Positions 43,901 through 53,087 of a DNA stretch of 64,000 nucleotides are shown here, one piece after another. The notes under the pieces are model-generated. The model was not told the origin of the DNA. It searched no databases and saw only the letters and a program-made list of their open reading frames with translations. Within the stretch, counting starts at the first letter, position 1, and every line of letters starts with the position of its first letter. This stretch comes from Cylicocyclus nassatus (taxonomy: Eukaryota; Nematoda; Chromadorea; Rhabditida; Strongylidae): assembly GCA_958299035.1 (NCBI GenBank), contig CATQJL010000001.1, forward strand, positions 4,650,399 to 4,714,398, read 5' to 3'. The translations under genes and the position numbers were made by a program.

Positions 43901-45804
43901 GATCTGACCTAAGCGAAGTGGATCAAGCGGGTCACGTTTAGTGTGTGCAATGTAGTTTTCTGCCGAAAAGTGCTGTGTCGACCCACACACTTGCGATACT
44001 GAGATTCGACCTGTCAGGGCTACCTAGAATTTGACCAATTCATCAAAAAGAGGAATGAATAGTCGAAACCCTGAGAGTTTGAATAGTCCGTTAGATTACA
44101 AAGTTCTCGCTTGTCTTACAAAATCGAAGAAAAAGACTGAGAAAGAACAAAGTCTTGAGTTAAGTAAAGAGCCGTCGAAGAGAAGCGGACCTCCCCTTGA
44201 GATAAATAGAGATAGAAAACCCTGTTGAACGGGTCAAATCGAGTCAGAGGGGTCCGTTGTTGTTGTGTGTTTCCGAGTTGTTAAATTGTTCTTGTTCGTT
44301 GTTACCTTAACGATAAAATATCTCTACTCTAACGTGTCTTTCGTGAATGAACCGGTTAAGACCGTTACACACTGCAATTTGATCAGAATACTTTTGGGAA
44401 CACTTCCAGCGACAGCACACACTGTCCCGGTGCAAGCATGAGACACAACCTAGCCCTTTCTAAAGAAAAAAATATAAGTAAAAGCGTACCATCCAGTACT
44501 AGCTTGAATGCATCATTCAGCTTTTCAAAGTGGAACTCTGATGGAGCTAAACCGATAACAACGGCATTAGGATTGGATGTATCAATATCTGCAATGCCAC
44601 CGCTTATTTTGTGTGAAGTACAAAAAACCAACCACTCTTGTACCCTGAAAATCTTCCATGGCTTCTTTGGCCAAAATGAGCATGGGTCGCAATTTGTTCT
44701 GTTCAACAAAGCTCCTGGCAGCCAGAAGGGACGTAAAGATCTCATTTTTCTCAATTCGAATACCGCATCCAGTTACTCTTTTGTGCAAAACATTGATAGA
44801 CTCCTGCAATGGGCAAAATTTCTTCTTTCGTCAATGAAGCTCTTGGCGTTTTATTTCTTTCTCTCTCAAAACAGACGAGGCAGAAACTCGAAAATAACAA
44901 AGAAAGAAATTCAGCTTCATATTTCGTATCGCAAAATCCCCTACAGGCCGTCCGCGCTGCGCGCGGAGAGCAAGGCTGTTGCGTACATTGAAGGCAGTTC
45001 ACGACTGGAAGAAGCGCAGAGAAAAAAGTGGCGAGAATGCACAAAGACGTGTGACGCACATTACACACCTTGCGCACTCTCCGCGCCCTGCGCGGACGGC
45101 CTATACCACATGAATAATATGGTCTGTACTGACGTTTGCAATATTATTCGGTAAACTGCAGAAGCCACAAAACTGTGCTACTTAAAGGCAGCGTCCAGGC
45201 AAGTCTGGACACATGGGGATCTGACACGGATAGTAACCTTGGGGCCCTAACTAAGCCACTGCCCAACCGGCAGTTCAGGTAGTGCTCTAACGGCTGAGAT
45301 ATTCCCCTCGAATGGACCCCGCGATCGTATTTCGCATGGATTCATGGCGCAAAGCGTGTGCCCTGGCGCGAAACTGCCATGAATCCATGCGAATACGACC
45401 ACGGGGTCCAGTTTCGAGGGGAATATCTCAGTGTTAGAGCACTACCTGAGCTGCCGCTTGAGCATTGCTTTAGTTAGAGCCACAGAAGTACTTCCCACGT
45501 AAAATCCCCATAGGTCCAGATCTGCCTGGACGCTGCCTTTAATTCTTCTACAGTAAACACGAGAATTTTGCTAGCTTTATGAAAGGAATTCTCAAAAAAA
45601 TAGTGCTAGAAATAATGGGTACAAATATGAGAGAAACAAATATGTTATTGAAAAGCCGTGTTTGCTCGCCTTCGTGGTGTTCGTGACGAATTTGACAGGC
45701 CAAATCTTGCGCAATCGCTCAAGCGCTTCAGCAGCACGTGGGATAGCTTCATCCTCGACATGCAGTGTTCCGTTCAGGTCTATGAGTGCTGCGCATCTTT
45801 TCAT
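34904..45804 (-). CDS. HDHD2: HDHD2-type HAD phosphatase, complete, 6 exons, 257 aa
   Basis: HAD-superfamily hydrolase of the HDHD2/NagD type; probable small-molecule or protein phosphatase, substrate unknown. Exons on the minus strand: 45804-45670, 44803-44644, 44588-44490, 42120-42011, 35526-35349 and 34995-34904. The CDS is 774 nt, and human HDHD2 is 259 aa, so it looks complete. Motif I is LIDLNGTLH with nucleophile Asp9; the usual second acid is Asn, much as it is Ser in the human protein. Motif II is VTNTTKES, the NagD-type lysine is in VGKP (about Lys174), and motif IV is GDDAKDD (200-206). Exon 1 must end at AAG before GCGAGC, giving a GC-AG intron that restores TNTTKES. All other joins are GT-AG and in frame. 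An acceptor lies 10 bases upstream of the ATG. Introns total about 10 kb, the largest 6.5 kb, filled with foldback elements. Confidence 0.92.
35639..36093. mobile_element. TTAA MITE, copy 1 of three abutting copies
   Basis: Palindrome with AGGCAGTGACCGGGCAAAAA at the left and its complement at the right, bounded by TTAA at 35635-35638 and 36094-36097. It lies in the largest HDHD2 intron. Confidence 0.85.
36098..36502. mobile_element. TTAA MITE, copy 2 of three abutting copies
   Basis: Starts AGGCAGTGCCCGGGCAGAAA and ends CCCGGACACTGCCT, between TTAA at 36094-36097 and 36503-36506. It shares one TTAA with each neighbour. Confidence 0.82.
36507..36770. mobile_element. TTAA MITE, copy 3, right end not found
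   Basis: Starts AGGCAGTGGCTCGGCAAATC directly after the shared TTAA at 36503-36506 and matches the inner part of the other copies (CTGATCCCGAAAATCCACTT). The right terminus is not visible, so the end coordinate is approximate. Confidence 0.55.
36830..37135. repeat. Inverted and tandem CCGCCCACTT-rich repeat
   Basis: Several copies of GGCAAGCTCCGCCCACTT and its complement AAGTGGGCGGGGCTTGCC form a foldback around 37010-37110. Non-coding. Confidence 0.65.
37250..37956. repeat. Foldback element related to the GTACATCCCC family
   Basis: Left arm around 37260-37380 (TCTGAATTTCACGTTGTTTA) pairs with 37800-37900 (TAGACATCATGAAATCCAGA). The right end carries GATCCCCTCCCCAGCGGGGATG as in the elements at 3978 and 8983. 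Diverged third copy. Confidence 0.65.
38597..38750. repeat. Near-perfect 154-bp hairpin with ATTAGGAATTCC ends
   Basis: About 70 bp on each side pair with few mismatches (ATTAGGAATTCCACTTC outer, AACAGTTTTGGCACAGCG inner) around a 10-nt loop TTCAGTTCAA. It lies in HDHD2 intron 4. A degenerate relative may lie near 53780-53850. Confidence 0.85.
39152..39240. repeat. Near-perfect 89-nt hairpin
   Basis: AGGTAAGTTAATGGGTGTGG..AGCTGTGG pairs with CCACAGCT..CCATTAACTTACCT around a 3-nt loop, with only a few mismatches. It is of pre-miRNA size and lies in HDHD2 intron 4. On the plus strand its start contains a splice-donor-like AG/GTAAGT. Confidence 0.85.
39412..39878. repeat. Foldback element, ACAAGGGAAG family
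   Basis: Ends TTACAAGGGAAGTCACTTAA and TTAAGTGACTTCCCTTGT. The arms contain TAGGTCGGGC..TTTGAAATGAGACACATAT and the GATTCCAA core shared with 17001-17463. Confidence 0.8.
40200..40510. repeat. Dispersed repeat, second copy of 12840-13120 type
   Basis: GGGGGCGTGGCGACAGCCACGCCCCC, the AAATTTTCGGAGTGCGTGG block and the flanking poly-G/poly-C tracts repeat the arrangement at 12840-13120. It is preceded by two direct copies of GCAGTGGCGTACCGAGGAGG-like sequence (40150-40200). Confidence 0.7.
40658..41090. repeat. 433-bp hairpin with arms of about 195 bp
   Basis: Left CAAGTGGTACCCGGGCAGCC and right GGCTGCCCGGGTACCACTTG are exact complements. The arms remain nearly identical down to an AT-rich loop near 40865-40885. 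It lies in HDHD2 intron 4. Confidence 0.88.
42917..43894. repeat. TIR element rich in AACCCTGAGGGTTAA palindromes
   Basis: Ends GTGGCCGTATTCATCAACGA and TCGTTGATGAATACGGCCAC. Each end runs into clustered AACCCTGAGGGTTAAACTAA units. An inner GAATACGGCC boundary at about 43740-43810 suggests a truncated nested copy. It lies in HDHD2 intron 3. It is not telomeric: nematode telomeres are TTAGGC. Confidence 0.75.
43896..44380. other. Intron sequence, possible retroelement remnant
   Basis: A short plus-strand frame (44031-44225, [20 protein letters not shown]) is followed by GTCAGAGGGGTCCGTTGTTG. This could be the tail of an LTR element, but no matching LTR partner is visible. Confidence 0.25.
44945..45110. 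repeat. GC-rich inverted repeat in HDHD2 intron 1
   Basis: AGGCCGTCCGCGCTGCGCGCGGAG pairs with the complement at 45075-45105 (CCGCGCCCTGCGCGGACGGCC). The interior is loosely paired. Confidence 0.65.
45186..45538. mobile_element. TTAA MITE, second copy of the 14872 type
   Basis: AGGCAGCGTCCAGGCAAGTC to its complement, bracketed by TTAA (45182-45185 and 45539-45542). The centre GGATTCATGGC matches the copy at 14872-15244. It lies in HDHD2 intron 1. Confidence 0.85.
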
Positions 45805-45814
45805 TGCGGAAACA

Positions 45815-45825
45815 CTGTAAAAAAT
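45815..45825 (-). promoter_or_regulatory. HDHD2: Probable trans-splice acceptor of HDHD2
   Basis: On the minus strand ATTTTTTACAG ends 10 bases before the ATG at 45804. A strong acceptor this close, without a good in-frame upstream exon, fits spliced-leader addition. Confidence 0.6.
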
Positions 45826-46375
45826 ATTTGTAATCATCCTTCCAAGAACTGGTAACCTGCATTCGCTTTCAAATCCGTCAGACCACTGTCACGCCGTTTC
45901 AACTCCGCAGACAACTCGTCTTCTCCCTTTGCTGCAGCATGTCGGAAGAGGACTCGTAGTCGTGGAAGTGGAGCTATCGGCTGTATTGGGAACAGAGAGA
46001 ACCAAAGCTGCGTCACGTTGGGAGCATATTAATATGCTCGCATTTATCATTGTGATGTTTTTATATGACGCAGTGTTCGAGGTATCGAGCGAGACTTTAC
46101 TTGCAAAATCCACTGAAAAGTTAGAAACGCGCCAGAAATGAACCACTTTCGTAGTGACATCACCTGCGCAAATGATAGAACGGTAACAGTAGAGACTAAG
46201 AAGAAAATTTTAAAATGAGCAGTAAAGAATTATTCAATTTACGTTCAGTTGGACACGATCCATTTGTTATTTGCCACTCAATGACAGTTTGAAATGAGTT
46301 CTAGATCCGGGGAGGACCTCTTATTTTAAACTCCGCCCAAGGGAAGGAACGAAACGGAATGATGATATCCACTCA

Positions 46376-47170
46376 GACAGTTGGAGCGTGCGGCGGCGCG
46401 TTTATGGTCAATGCGGCAAAGCGCGCGCCTTATTTGTGGGCGTATCCGGCAGTAAGCCAAACGCGTGCCATCCTAGACACTCTGACATTCGGTCCGTGCG
46501 GCGCGCGCGTGCTTCCCGTGCGGCGCCTTGTAGTGCGAGGGGGCCGAACGCTCCTGTGCGGGGGCCGAACGCACCGTGCTCAGACAATCGACCGGACCCC
46601 TCCGCCGGACAGTCGGAATCTGCCAGAGTCGCGCCGGACCCAGTTGACCAGTGAGAGCGGGGCAAATGGGCGGTCCCTTCTTGTAGGTCGCGGTGACATC
46701 ACTGGCAGGCAAGTGGGACGCTTCCCCGGCCCTGCTGCAAAGGTACGCCATTTCTGCTCCGGAGGTACGCCAGATTTAGCAGAGCCGCGCCGGAGAAATT
46801 TGCCCGGCGCGAGTCCGCCAGATTTGGAAGAGCCGCGCCGCAGAAAATCGGAGGGGTCCGGAGCACAAATGGGAGGTCTCCGGAGCAGAAAATGGGAGGT
46901 ATCCGGAGCAGAAAATGGGAGGTCTCCGGAGCAGAAAATGGGAGGGCTCCGGAGCAGAAATGGGAGGTCTCCGGAGCAGAAATGGGAGGTCTCCGGAGCA
47001 CAAAATGGGAGGGCTCCGGAGCAGAAATGGGAGGTCTCCGGCGGACGAGTGGCAGACCCACTGCTGGGGAAACCCCGCGGCCCTGCCATTTCTCCGGCGG
47101 AGGAGTCCTATCCGCTGTCTGAGTGCGCGCGGGCCGAACATGAACGCGCGCGGGCCGAACGGTGAATGCG
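46376..47170. repeat. GC-rich foldback with internal minisatellite
   Basis: Both ends carry GCGCGCGGGCCGAACG-like blocks in inverted relation. The middle is a 22-23-bp minisatellite. Several frames on both strands are open only because the repeat lacks stops, so I do not call a protein here. Confidence 0.7.
46859..47041. repeat. 22/23-bp minisatellite, eight units
   Basis: Eight head-to-tail copies of GGAGCAGAAATGGGAGGTCTCC, alternating 22 and 23 bp by an extra A. GGAGACC/GGTCTCC makes each unit partly self-complementary. Confidence 0.9.
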
Positions 47171-47529
47171 CGCGGGCCGCACGGTATCGAAAGCGCTCCG
47201 TCCGCAAGCTACTAGAGAATAAGTCTCTTTCATAGATCTTCTTTTTCTTCTTCCGTCGTGCCGTGAGCATTCTCAACTTCACAGTCCAAAAAAATTCCGA
47301 ATTCAAAAAATTCGAAAATTTGAATTTAAATTCACAGAATTCAAAATTCAAATTCAGCACCCATTCGGGACGCTGTCGAGGGATAACCTCCGTAGAAGTA
47401 AAAAACTTATGTTCCTGCGATTACTCAAATGCCAAGAAATGATACCTAAATCAGCTCCTCAAGTGATGGAGCAGTCTAATCATAGCGTCGTACCTCACGC
47501 GGGTATTACCTATCACACTTATAGCGTGT

Positions 47530-47770
47530 GAGAATTGGAGGCGCGCGGGCGGCACGGGGAGAATATATTGCGCGCGGGCCGTACGCTACGGATACAAGGC
47601 GCGCGGGCCGCACGGTACATGACCCCGCCCGTAAATCTAGGCGCACGCTCAGAGCATTGGGTCGTGCGGGCGGGCTGCGAAGTAGCCCTTCCGTGCGTGC
47701 GGGCAGCCTAATTATAAGGGTCATTCGAGCCCCCGTGCGAGCGCGCCACATGAGTTTAGGCATGCGAGCG
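47530..47770. repeat. Cluster of GCGCGCGGGCCGCACGG motifs
   Basis: At least three copies of GCGCGCGGGCCGNACGG occur in 47540-47615, with further GTGCGGGCGGGCTGCG and GTGCGTGCGGGC. The same motif occurs at 46490-46570, 47125-47190 and, inverted, at 49210-49530. Confidence 0.7.
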
Positions 47771-47875
47771 GGCAACCATGTCTTTTCTGTGCCAGCGCAA
47801 AGGGACGCTGCACAGACGCGCAATTACGGATTGTTTCAAAAAGAAAAGGCACGGTATTGATGCGCAGATCTTCTT

Positions 47876-48092
47876 AGGGATCGGCCATACTATTCCTGCT
47901 ATTCCTACGACTCCTGCGAATCCTGCGATTCCTGTGAGTCCCGCACAGTTTAGACGCCGCTTAAACGAGCGCGTGTTGCGTAAAACAACACGTAACACGC
48001 AACACGCTCTCATTTAGCGGCGTATAAACTGTGCGGGACTCACAGGAATCGCAGGAGTCGTAGGAATAGCAGGAATAGTATGGCCGATCCCT
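47876..48092. repeat. 217-bp hairpin with AGGGATCGGCC ends
   Basis: AGGGATCGGCCATACTATTC pairs with its complement at the right end. The arms contain a short direct repeat series TATTCCTGC/TATTCCTACGACTCCTGCG. The loop region is itself palindromic (GCGTGTTGCG..CGCAACACGC). Confidence 0.85.
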
Positions 48093-48392
48093 TAACTTTC
48101 TCCTTCGAGATTGTTTTATAACAAAAGCTTCTATACTTGAATCTTCTCTAGCTTATGTAGGACTTCTCTTATGCTGTATTTGTCAGCGTTTTGGATGCTA
48201 TGCTGCAATAGTTTTATCGCCCTCCCATGCGTACTTCTTTCTCAGTATTGATGCTAAAGCATTCTGCGATATTATGACCCCGTCTATTTCCATGGTATTT
48301 TTGTTTGTTTGAGTTTTTTGTCATCCGTGTCATTCATTGATTGACCCTTGCCATAACTGACGTTTACCATAGAGACTTCGCACCTCATTTCG

Positions 48393-48874
48393 ATGTGTGA
48401 CATTCTGCCTACGCTCACTTGTGATGATCCAACGCTTTCTCAAGTGGAAACCACAACATCGATTGCCCCTGCGAACACTCAGTTAAATTTTCTACTACCT
48501 CAAGGTTCTATTGGACTACACGACAAGGTATGGTTCCATGACTCGCTTGCCTTGATTATGCCCAATTCTAGCGGATACGAAGGATGTGATAGGTGTGATA
48601 GCACGACGTTTTATTCGAAGTGGTCCTACGACATTAATCAGAAAACCCTTCATTTCTAGATCCTCAAGGATGTCTTTATTGGATCACACGAGGTATGATG
48701 GCAATCTTATTTGTTCTAATGAGATGCGCAATTACTTTCAGCAAAATACAAATGGATAAAGGCTGAAGATCGAAGCAAAGGTGATTCCTTATATCACTAT
48801 TGGCGTGCTGTGTTTGTTTGACGGTTTTTTTAGAGCATGGAAAAATAACTATTTTGGATGAAGGTTACCTTTAA
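48393..48874 (+). CDS. Possible micro-exon gene, 4 exons, about 75 aa
   Basis: Proposed exons: 48393-48504 (or to 48527), 48660-48692, 48742-48780 and 48834-48874 (TAA). With the first donor at 48504, all joins are phase 1 and the frame stays open: LLPQ, then DPQGCLYWITR, AKYKWIKAEDRSK and EHGKITILDEGYL. Acceptors TTCTAG, TTTCAG and TTTTTAG are good. The donor at 48504 (AAG/GTTCTA) is weak, while the stronger one at 48527 breaks the frame. AATAAA follows at 49120. A segment of exon 1 (CAAGGTTCTATTGGACTACA) resembles exon 2 (CAAGGATGTCTTTATTGGATCACA), suggesting duplication. Family not recognised; may be partial at the 5' end. Confidence 0.38.
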
Positions 48875-49119
48875 GAAACGAGCGGAAACGCAGAATTTGA
48901 AGCAGCTTTACAGACTATTGTTTTGTGTTATAATTGTATATAATACCAAATGTTATATGAGAGATTGTAACGCGCAGCATAGGAATTGACAGTTCGTCTT
49001 GTCTCTTATCTAGCTTTCTGTTCTTGTTCATGATTTAGTTTGTTCTCTTACAAGACAGTTATACATTCTTGCTTGCGCGATTCTGTCGAATTGTAATGTT
49101 ATGATGTTTTGGTTTACAA

Positions 49120-49125
49120 AATAAA
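49120..49125 (+). terminator. Poly(A) signal AATAAA, plus strand
   Basis: AATAAA about 245 bases after the proposed stop at 48874. It is the only canonical signal in this interval. Confidence 0.4.
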
Positions 49126-49199
49126 CATTTAGAGTCATTATTGGAGTACATTCAAGCACCACACATAAACAAGCAACAAAAATAAATCCGAATAAGTGT

Positions 49200-49570
49200 C
49201 CGAAATTATCAACCCCCGTGCGTGCGGCAACCCACCGTCATGCGGGCGCGCTGCGATACCGCTACGGCCCGCAACACCGGCGCCCGCTCGCTGCGGCGTG
49301 GCAACCCGCCCGCACGGAGCGAATCCCTGAGCGGGTCGCACTGCTGGCCATTAACAAGCGCGCGCCGCACGCACCGAATATCAGAGCATTTGGTGCGTGC
49401 GGTGAGCGTATGGGCAACACCGAGACCCACGCGCCATGTTTATGTTCGATCTCGCGGCCGCCGCGCCTTTTTTAGCATGCCACGCGCGTGCCTCTATACT
49501 CTACTCGTGCGGCCCGCGCGCCTGCAAGCGCCCGCGCCCGCCTGTAAGCGGAAGGGATACCGAGTAGTGT
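49200..49570. repeat. GC-rich repeat block
   Basis: Dense CGTGCGGGC/GCCCGCACG motifs, inverted relative to 47530-47770. Open frames occur in several phases on both strands and are taken as composition effects. Confidence 0.55.
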
Positions 49571-50109
49571 ACGACGCAGTGGTCAGGCTGCCTCATAATT
49601 CAAGAGCTTAGGTACCACATCTTAGTGTATGAGTAGTCACAGAAACGAAGGTTTTTTGCTTTCAAGCGTTAACCTTCGGTAGCATTGCGAATGGGTGAAT
49701 CTGAATTTTTGGGATAAATACGAATTCATATTTGGCGTGTGAATTGTGGAGTTGATTATCAAAACCTGTAGTATACGAAGCAGCGAAGAACTAGAAAATG
49801 GCAGCCATTCGCGGACCAGCTGCAGCGGCGCGGCATCCAATGTTCCGCCATCCGCGGACTGGGTGTTGCGCCACCGTGTTGACTGTACGCGCGCTGCACG
49901 CTCCAACTGTCTGAGTTTGACACAGACTGTGCAGCCGACTTTATCTGCACCTCCTTCGTCGTAGTCGCTTCATAACACCATTTCTCTATAGAAGCACTAG
50001 ACAATGAAGACCTCACTAATTTCTACCCATTCTGAGGAAACTTGTCGATGTAGTGTTCTCGACACATACGCATGAATAAGAAAAGTACGAGGACATGTTG
50101 AGAAAATAT

Positions 50110-50115
50110 TTTATT
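50110..50115 (-). terminator. chk-1: Candidate poly(A) signal of chk-1
   Basis: AATAAA on the minus strand, about 580 bases after the chk-1 stop. The interval 50116-50698 is AT-rich and without exons, consistent with a 3' UTR. Confidence 0.4.
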
Positions 50116-50698
50116 ATTTCATTTACGGGATTACCTGTATTACAAAATGAAGTGTTGAGAGATCAAAACCGTAACAGCTACAACGTATGAATTACAAGTC
50201 ATAAAATAGACATAATGAGGGTTAGACGAGCGAAATGCTTTGATACATGAAAATGCTTTGTACTTAATGTAAAGATAGGAATTGTTAATATAAGAAATCA
50301 TACAAATGTGTTTAAGAGGGAAAAATGAGAAGAATAAAGTTATGCGAGGATGTGAGAGTTCGGATAAGACGATAAATTGGATAGCGGAATAGTGATACAA
50401 AACAGAACATAAGACAAACTCCTTGAAACCCACTTTTCCTAATACAAAAAAACCACTGCCAATATAGTGTAGAAACACATCCCAAAACATATATTATTGT
50501 TGACTATAGAGGTAATTCACCGTGTTCAGGTAACAAAGGATATGACATTAGCGAATCCTTGTCGGCAAAGTCAATTATGAGTCAAAAGTGACAAGCAGAG
50601 ACGTAAACTGAGCATAACGTGATCGCAGATGGAAAAAATGAAGCAAATATCATACTAACAGCCATCGAATTGAAGCTTGTGAAGAAAGTATATGACAA

Positions 50699-53076
50699 TT
50701 ATGCTGCTCGACTCCTCGTCCAGCTAGCGACTTGAGCGTTTTGCGAGCAAGTCAATCCACGGCTTTCCATCCAAGTTTCACCGTCCTTGCTGATGACGTC
50801 GGATAAATGAGCTTTGAGCAGTAAAAACGCACGTTTGAATTCTAGGCCGTCCCCGCGTGACCTGTAATCAGCATAAATCGACTCCAGTAAAGATGACGAC
50901 TAGATGAAAACGAAGACAAGAGGTATAATCATCATACCTCCTGCAGTCAACAAGAACCTTTGTTGGAACTTCATATACCGTGACCATAAAAGACATATCT
51001 CGATATGTGATGAGAAGCTGCATTTCAGATATTAGATACGATTAGACTTCAAACCTAGATATTCTCTGACCATATTGTTAGCTTTCTCCGTAGGAAGAAA
51101 GCCTAAATCAGCACATGCAGCGATTATACGAGAAATGACTTCCTTGCCATTCACTATGACACAGAATCGTGTCATACGTCGAACCATCAAAGTCATCGGA
51201 TCCTGAGGTAAGTGAAGTGCATGACAATGGGATATGTTTTTTGTCAACTGAGCTTACAATATCCGTAGACTGCGAAACTTGACTCGTGCTCAGCAGAAGT
51301 GCTTCCGCGGGTTGTGAGAAAGAAATGTATCCGTTCGCACAAGTAGGCGTCCATTTCAAGGGCGAAGGTTGCGACGCCGCAGGGCTAAAATGGCATTGCA
51401 GATAAAAAGTGGATGAGCGCGACATTCTACACATCATCAATCGGCTTGCTACGCTCAAATGAGAGGAAAAGGAAAAAGGGAGAAGGGTGAAGACATTCAA
51501 AATCGAAGATAAAACTCACCAATCAATTCTGTCAGTTGACAATCGTTGTCGTTTCAGAGCTGGAACGTTTACGTTTTCTTTTGCACTCACTGCAACAGCG
51601 ATATTCCAAAGAAAAGTACAGGAAGGGTGAACATTCAAAAGGTAAGTTTTACAAACATAAACAAAACAAACACTGGAATGGATATGGAGAAGTCGGATCA
51701 TTACCAAAATCTGCATTAGTCCATGGATGTTCCATAATCCGTTTGAGTGTGGCTCGCGTGTTCTCATCATATGTCAGCATCGCTTTTATTAGAGCTAAAT
51801 TCGAAGCTCACTATTTTCTACACTGCATGATTCAACAAGTAAACATACACAAAGCGGTATTGTCAATTTTCTTCCATGGGTTAGTCTCGGTAAGAACTAC
51901 AGTGCCGTTGAGCCAGTCTTTGTAGGCGGAACAATCACTAAATCCAAATTTTTGTGAAGTAGAAAATCAGAAACTAAAAGACGCGAGCTTACGTGGAAGC
52001 CGAATCCCAAGGAAGTTCACCTGCTAGCATAGCTACGAGTACAATCCCCGATGACCATATGTCGACCGGCTCAGCTCTTAATAAACAAAACACAGATCAG
52101 TAGATCAGTAACAACCATAACTCACTTGTAAACACCCTTTATGACTTGCGGGGATGCATATGGGAGAGTACCACAAGTAGCATTGAGCATACGTTCCCGA
52201 TCTCCGTGACGAAAAACTGTTGCCATTCCGAAGTCAGAGATTTTCAGGATATCTACAGAAACAGAACTTTGACAATGATGGACCCTGAAAAACAAGAATC
52301 AACACACCTTGACCAGTAAGCAAGAGATTTTCTGGCTTAATATCTCTGTGGACCACGCCCATGCTATGTATGTGACTCAGCCCATTGAGCAATTGCCGAA
52401 AGTACCATTGTGCCTTGACGGGTGGCATTCCAACGTCAGGTTCTATAACAAAGCTTATCAGAAACGCATATTACCTAGCGTAAACTGACCGATCTGATCA
52501 AAAAGTTCGCCTCCATCTGCATATTCTAGGTAAATCTGAAGCTCATTCAGGCCGCCTTCGGTTTCAACACGCATTCCTATATACCTGATCATGTTATCAC
52601 ATTCCTTCGTTGATAGAAGCCGTTGCAAATAGGCCTAAAGCATGATTAGAATGGGAGAATGGGAGATGAAAGAACTATTCTTACCTCTTTTTTGAACTGA
52701 TTGAGTGCCTCGCTATTATTCTGGAACTTTCTCAAGTCTATACACTTCAAAGCTACGCAACACATGGGATTTCGGGGATCCACTACAAGTTTCACCTCTC
52801 CGAAGGCACCTAAACATGAAAGGAAGTATAAACAGGTCAATCAACCATTTGTATCATAGCGATAAACAACAGACTTTAATTGAGATGCGAAAATTGTTGG
52901 AGTTGAGAAACTGTCTCAAGCAAAACAAAAAATCGAAAAACATAAGAAGAACTACCTTCGCCAAGAATTTTCACCACTTGTGCTTTCCTAGTGCTACCTT
53001 GTTCGCCAGGAGGTTTGGGAGGGTTTGCGTTGGGAACGCCTGCAGCACCCACGCAGACACCCGGGTCTGCCAGCAT
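50699..53076 (-). CDS. chk-1: Checkpoint kinase CHK1, complete, 13 exons, 495 aa
   Basis: Ser/Thr kinase of the DNA-damage and replication checkpoint, acting in the nucleus downstream of ATR. Exons (minus): 53076-52956, 52809-52685, 52634-52490, 52442-52308, 52252-52126, 52076-51993, 51937-51849, 51794-51705, 51589-51520, 51384-51258, 51202-51071, 51017-50938 and 50861-50699. The CDS is 1488 nt and every join is in frame. Kinase: LGEGAFGEV (38-46), ATP lysine Lys62, HRDIKPEN with Asp164, DFG at 182-184. The activation-segment end reads ASPQ (208-211) where relatives have APE. Four SQ sites (Ser333, 352, 363, 366) form an ATR-type cluster. The C-terminus has the KA1 hallmark RRMTRFC and [13 protein letters not shown]. 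An acceptor lies one base before the ATG, fitting trans-splicing. Human CHK1 has 476 residues. Confidence 0.95.
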
Positions 53077-53077
53077 C

Positions 53078-53087
53078 CTGAAAATTG
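53078..53087 (-). promoter_or_regulatory. chk-1: Probable trans-splice acceptor of chk-1
   Basis: On the minus strand CAATTTTCAG is followed by G and then the ATG at 53076. An acceptor one base from the start codon, with no in-frame upstream exon found, fits spliced-leader addition. Confidence 0.65.

Noticed and set aside
45840..46020. Upstream coding exon of HDHD2 ([16 protein letters not shown])
   Set aside because: Its only donor is in phase 1 and joining to the HDHD2 first exon creates an immediate stop. The ATG at 45804 with the nearby acceptor matches the family start.
46359..47165. 268-codon plus-strand frame and several long minus-strand frames over the same region
   Set aside because: They exist because a 22/23-bp minisatellite and GC-rich repeats lack stop codons in many frames. 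The predicted proteins are simple repeats of the unit and differ by frame.
47528..49611. Arg-rich open frames of 80-130 codons
   Set aside because: They track the GC-rich repeat motif in both orientations and lack start context, splice sites and family motifs.
50140..50490. 116-aa minus-strand frame downstream of chk-1
   Set aside because: Very AT-rich, Phe/Tyr/Ser-biased composition and location between the chk-1 stop and a poly(A) signal fit a 3' UTR.
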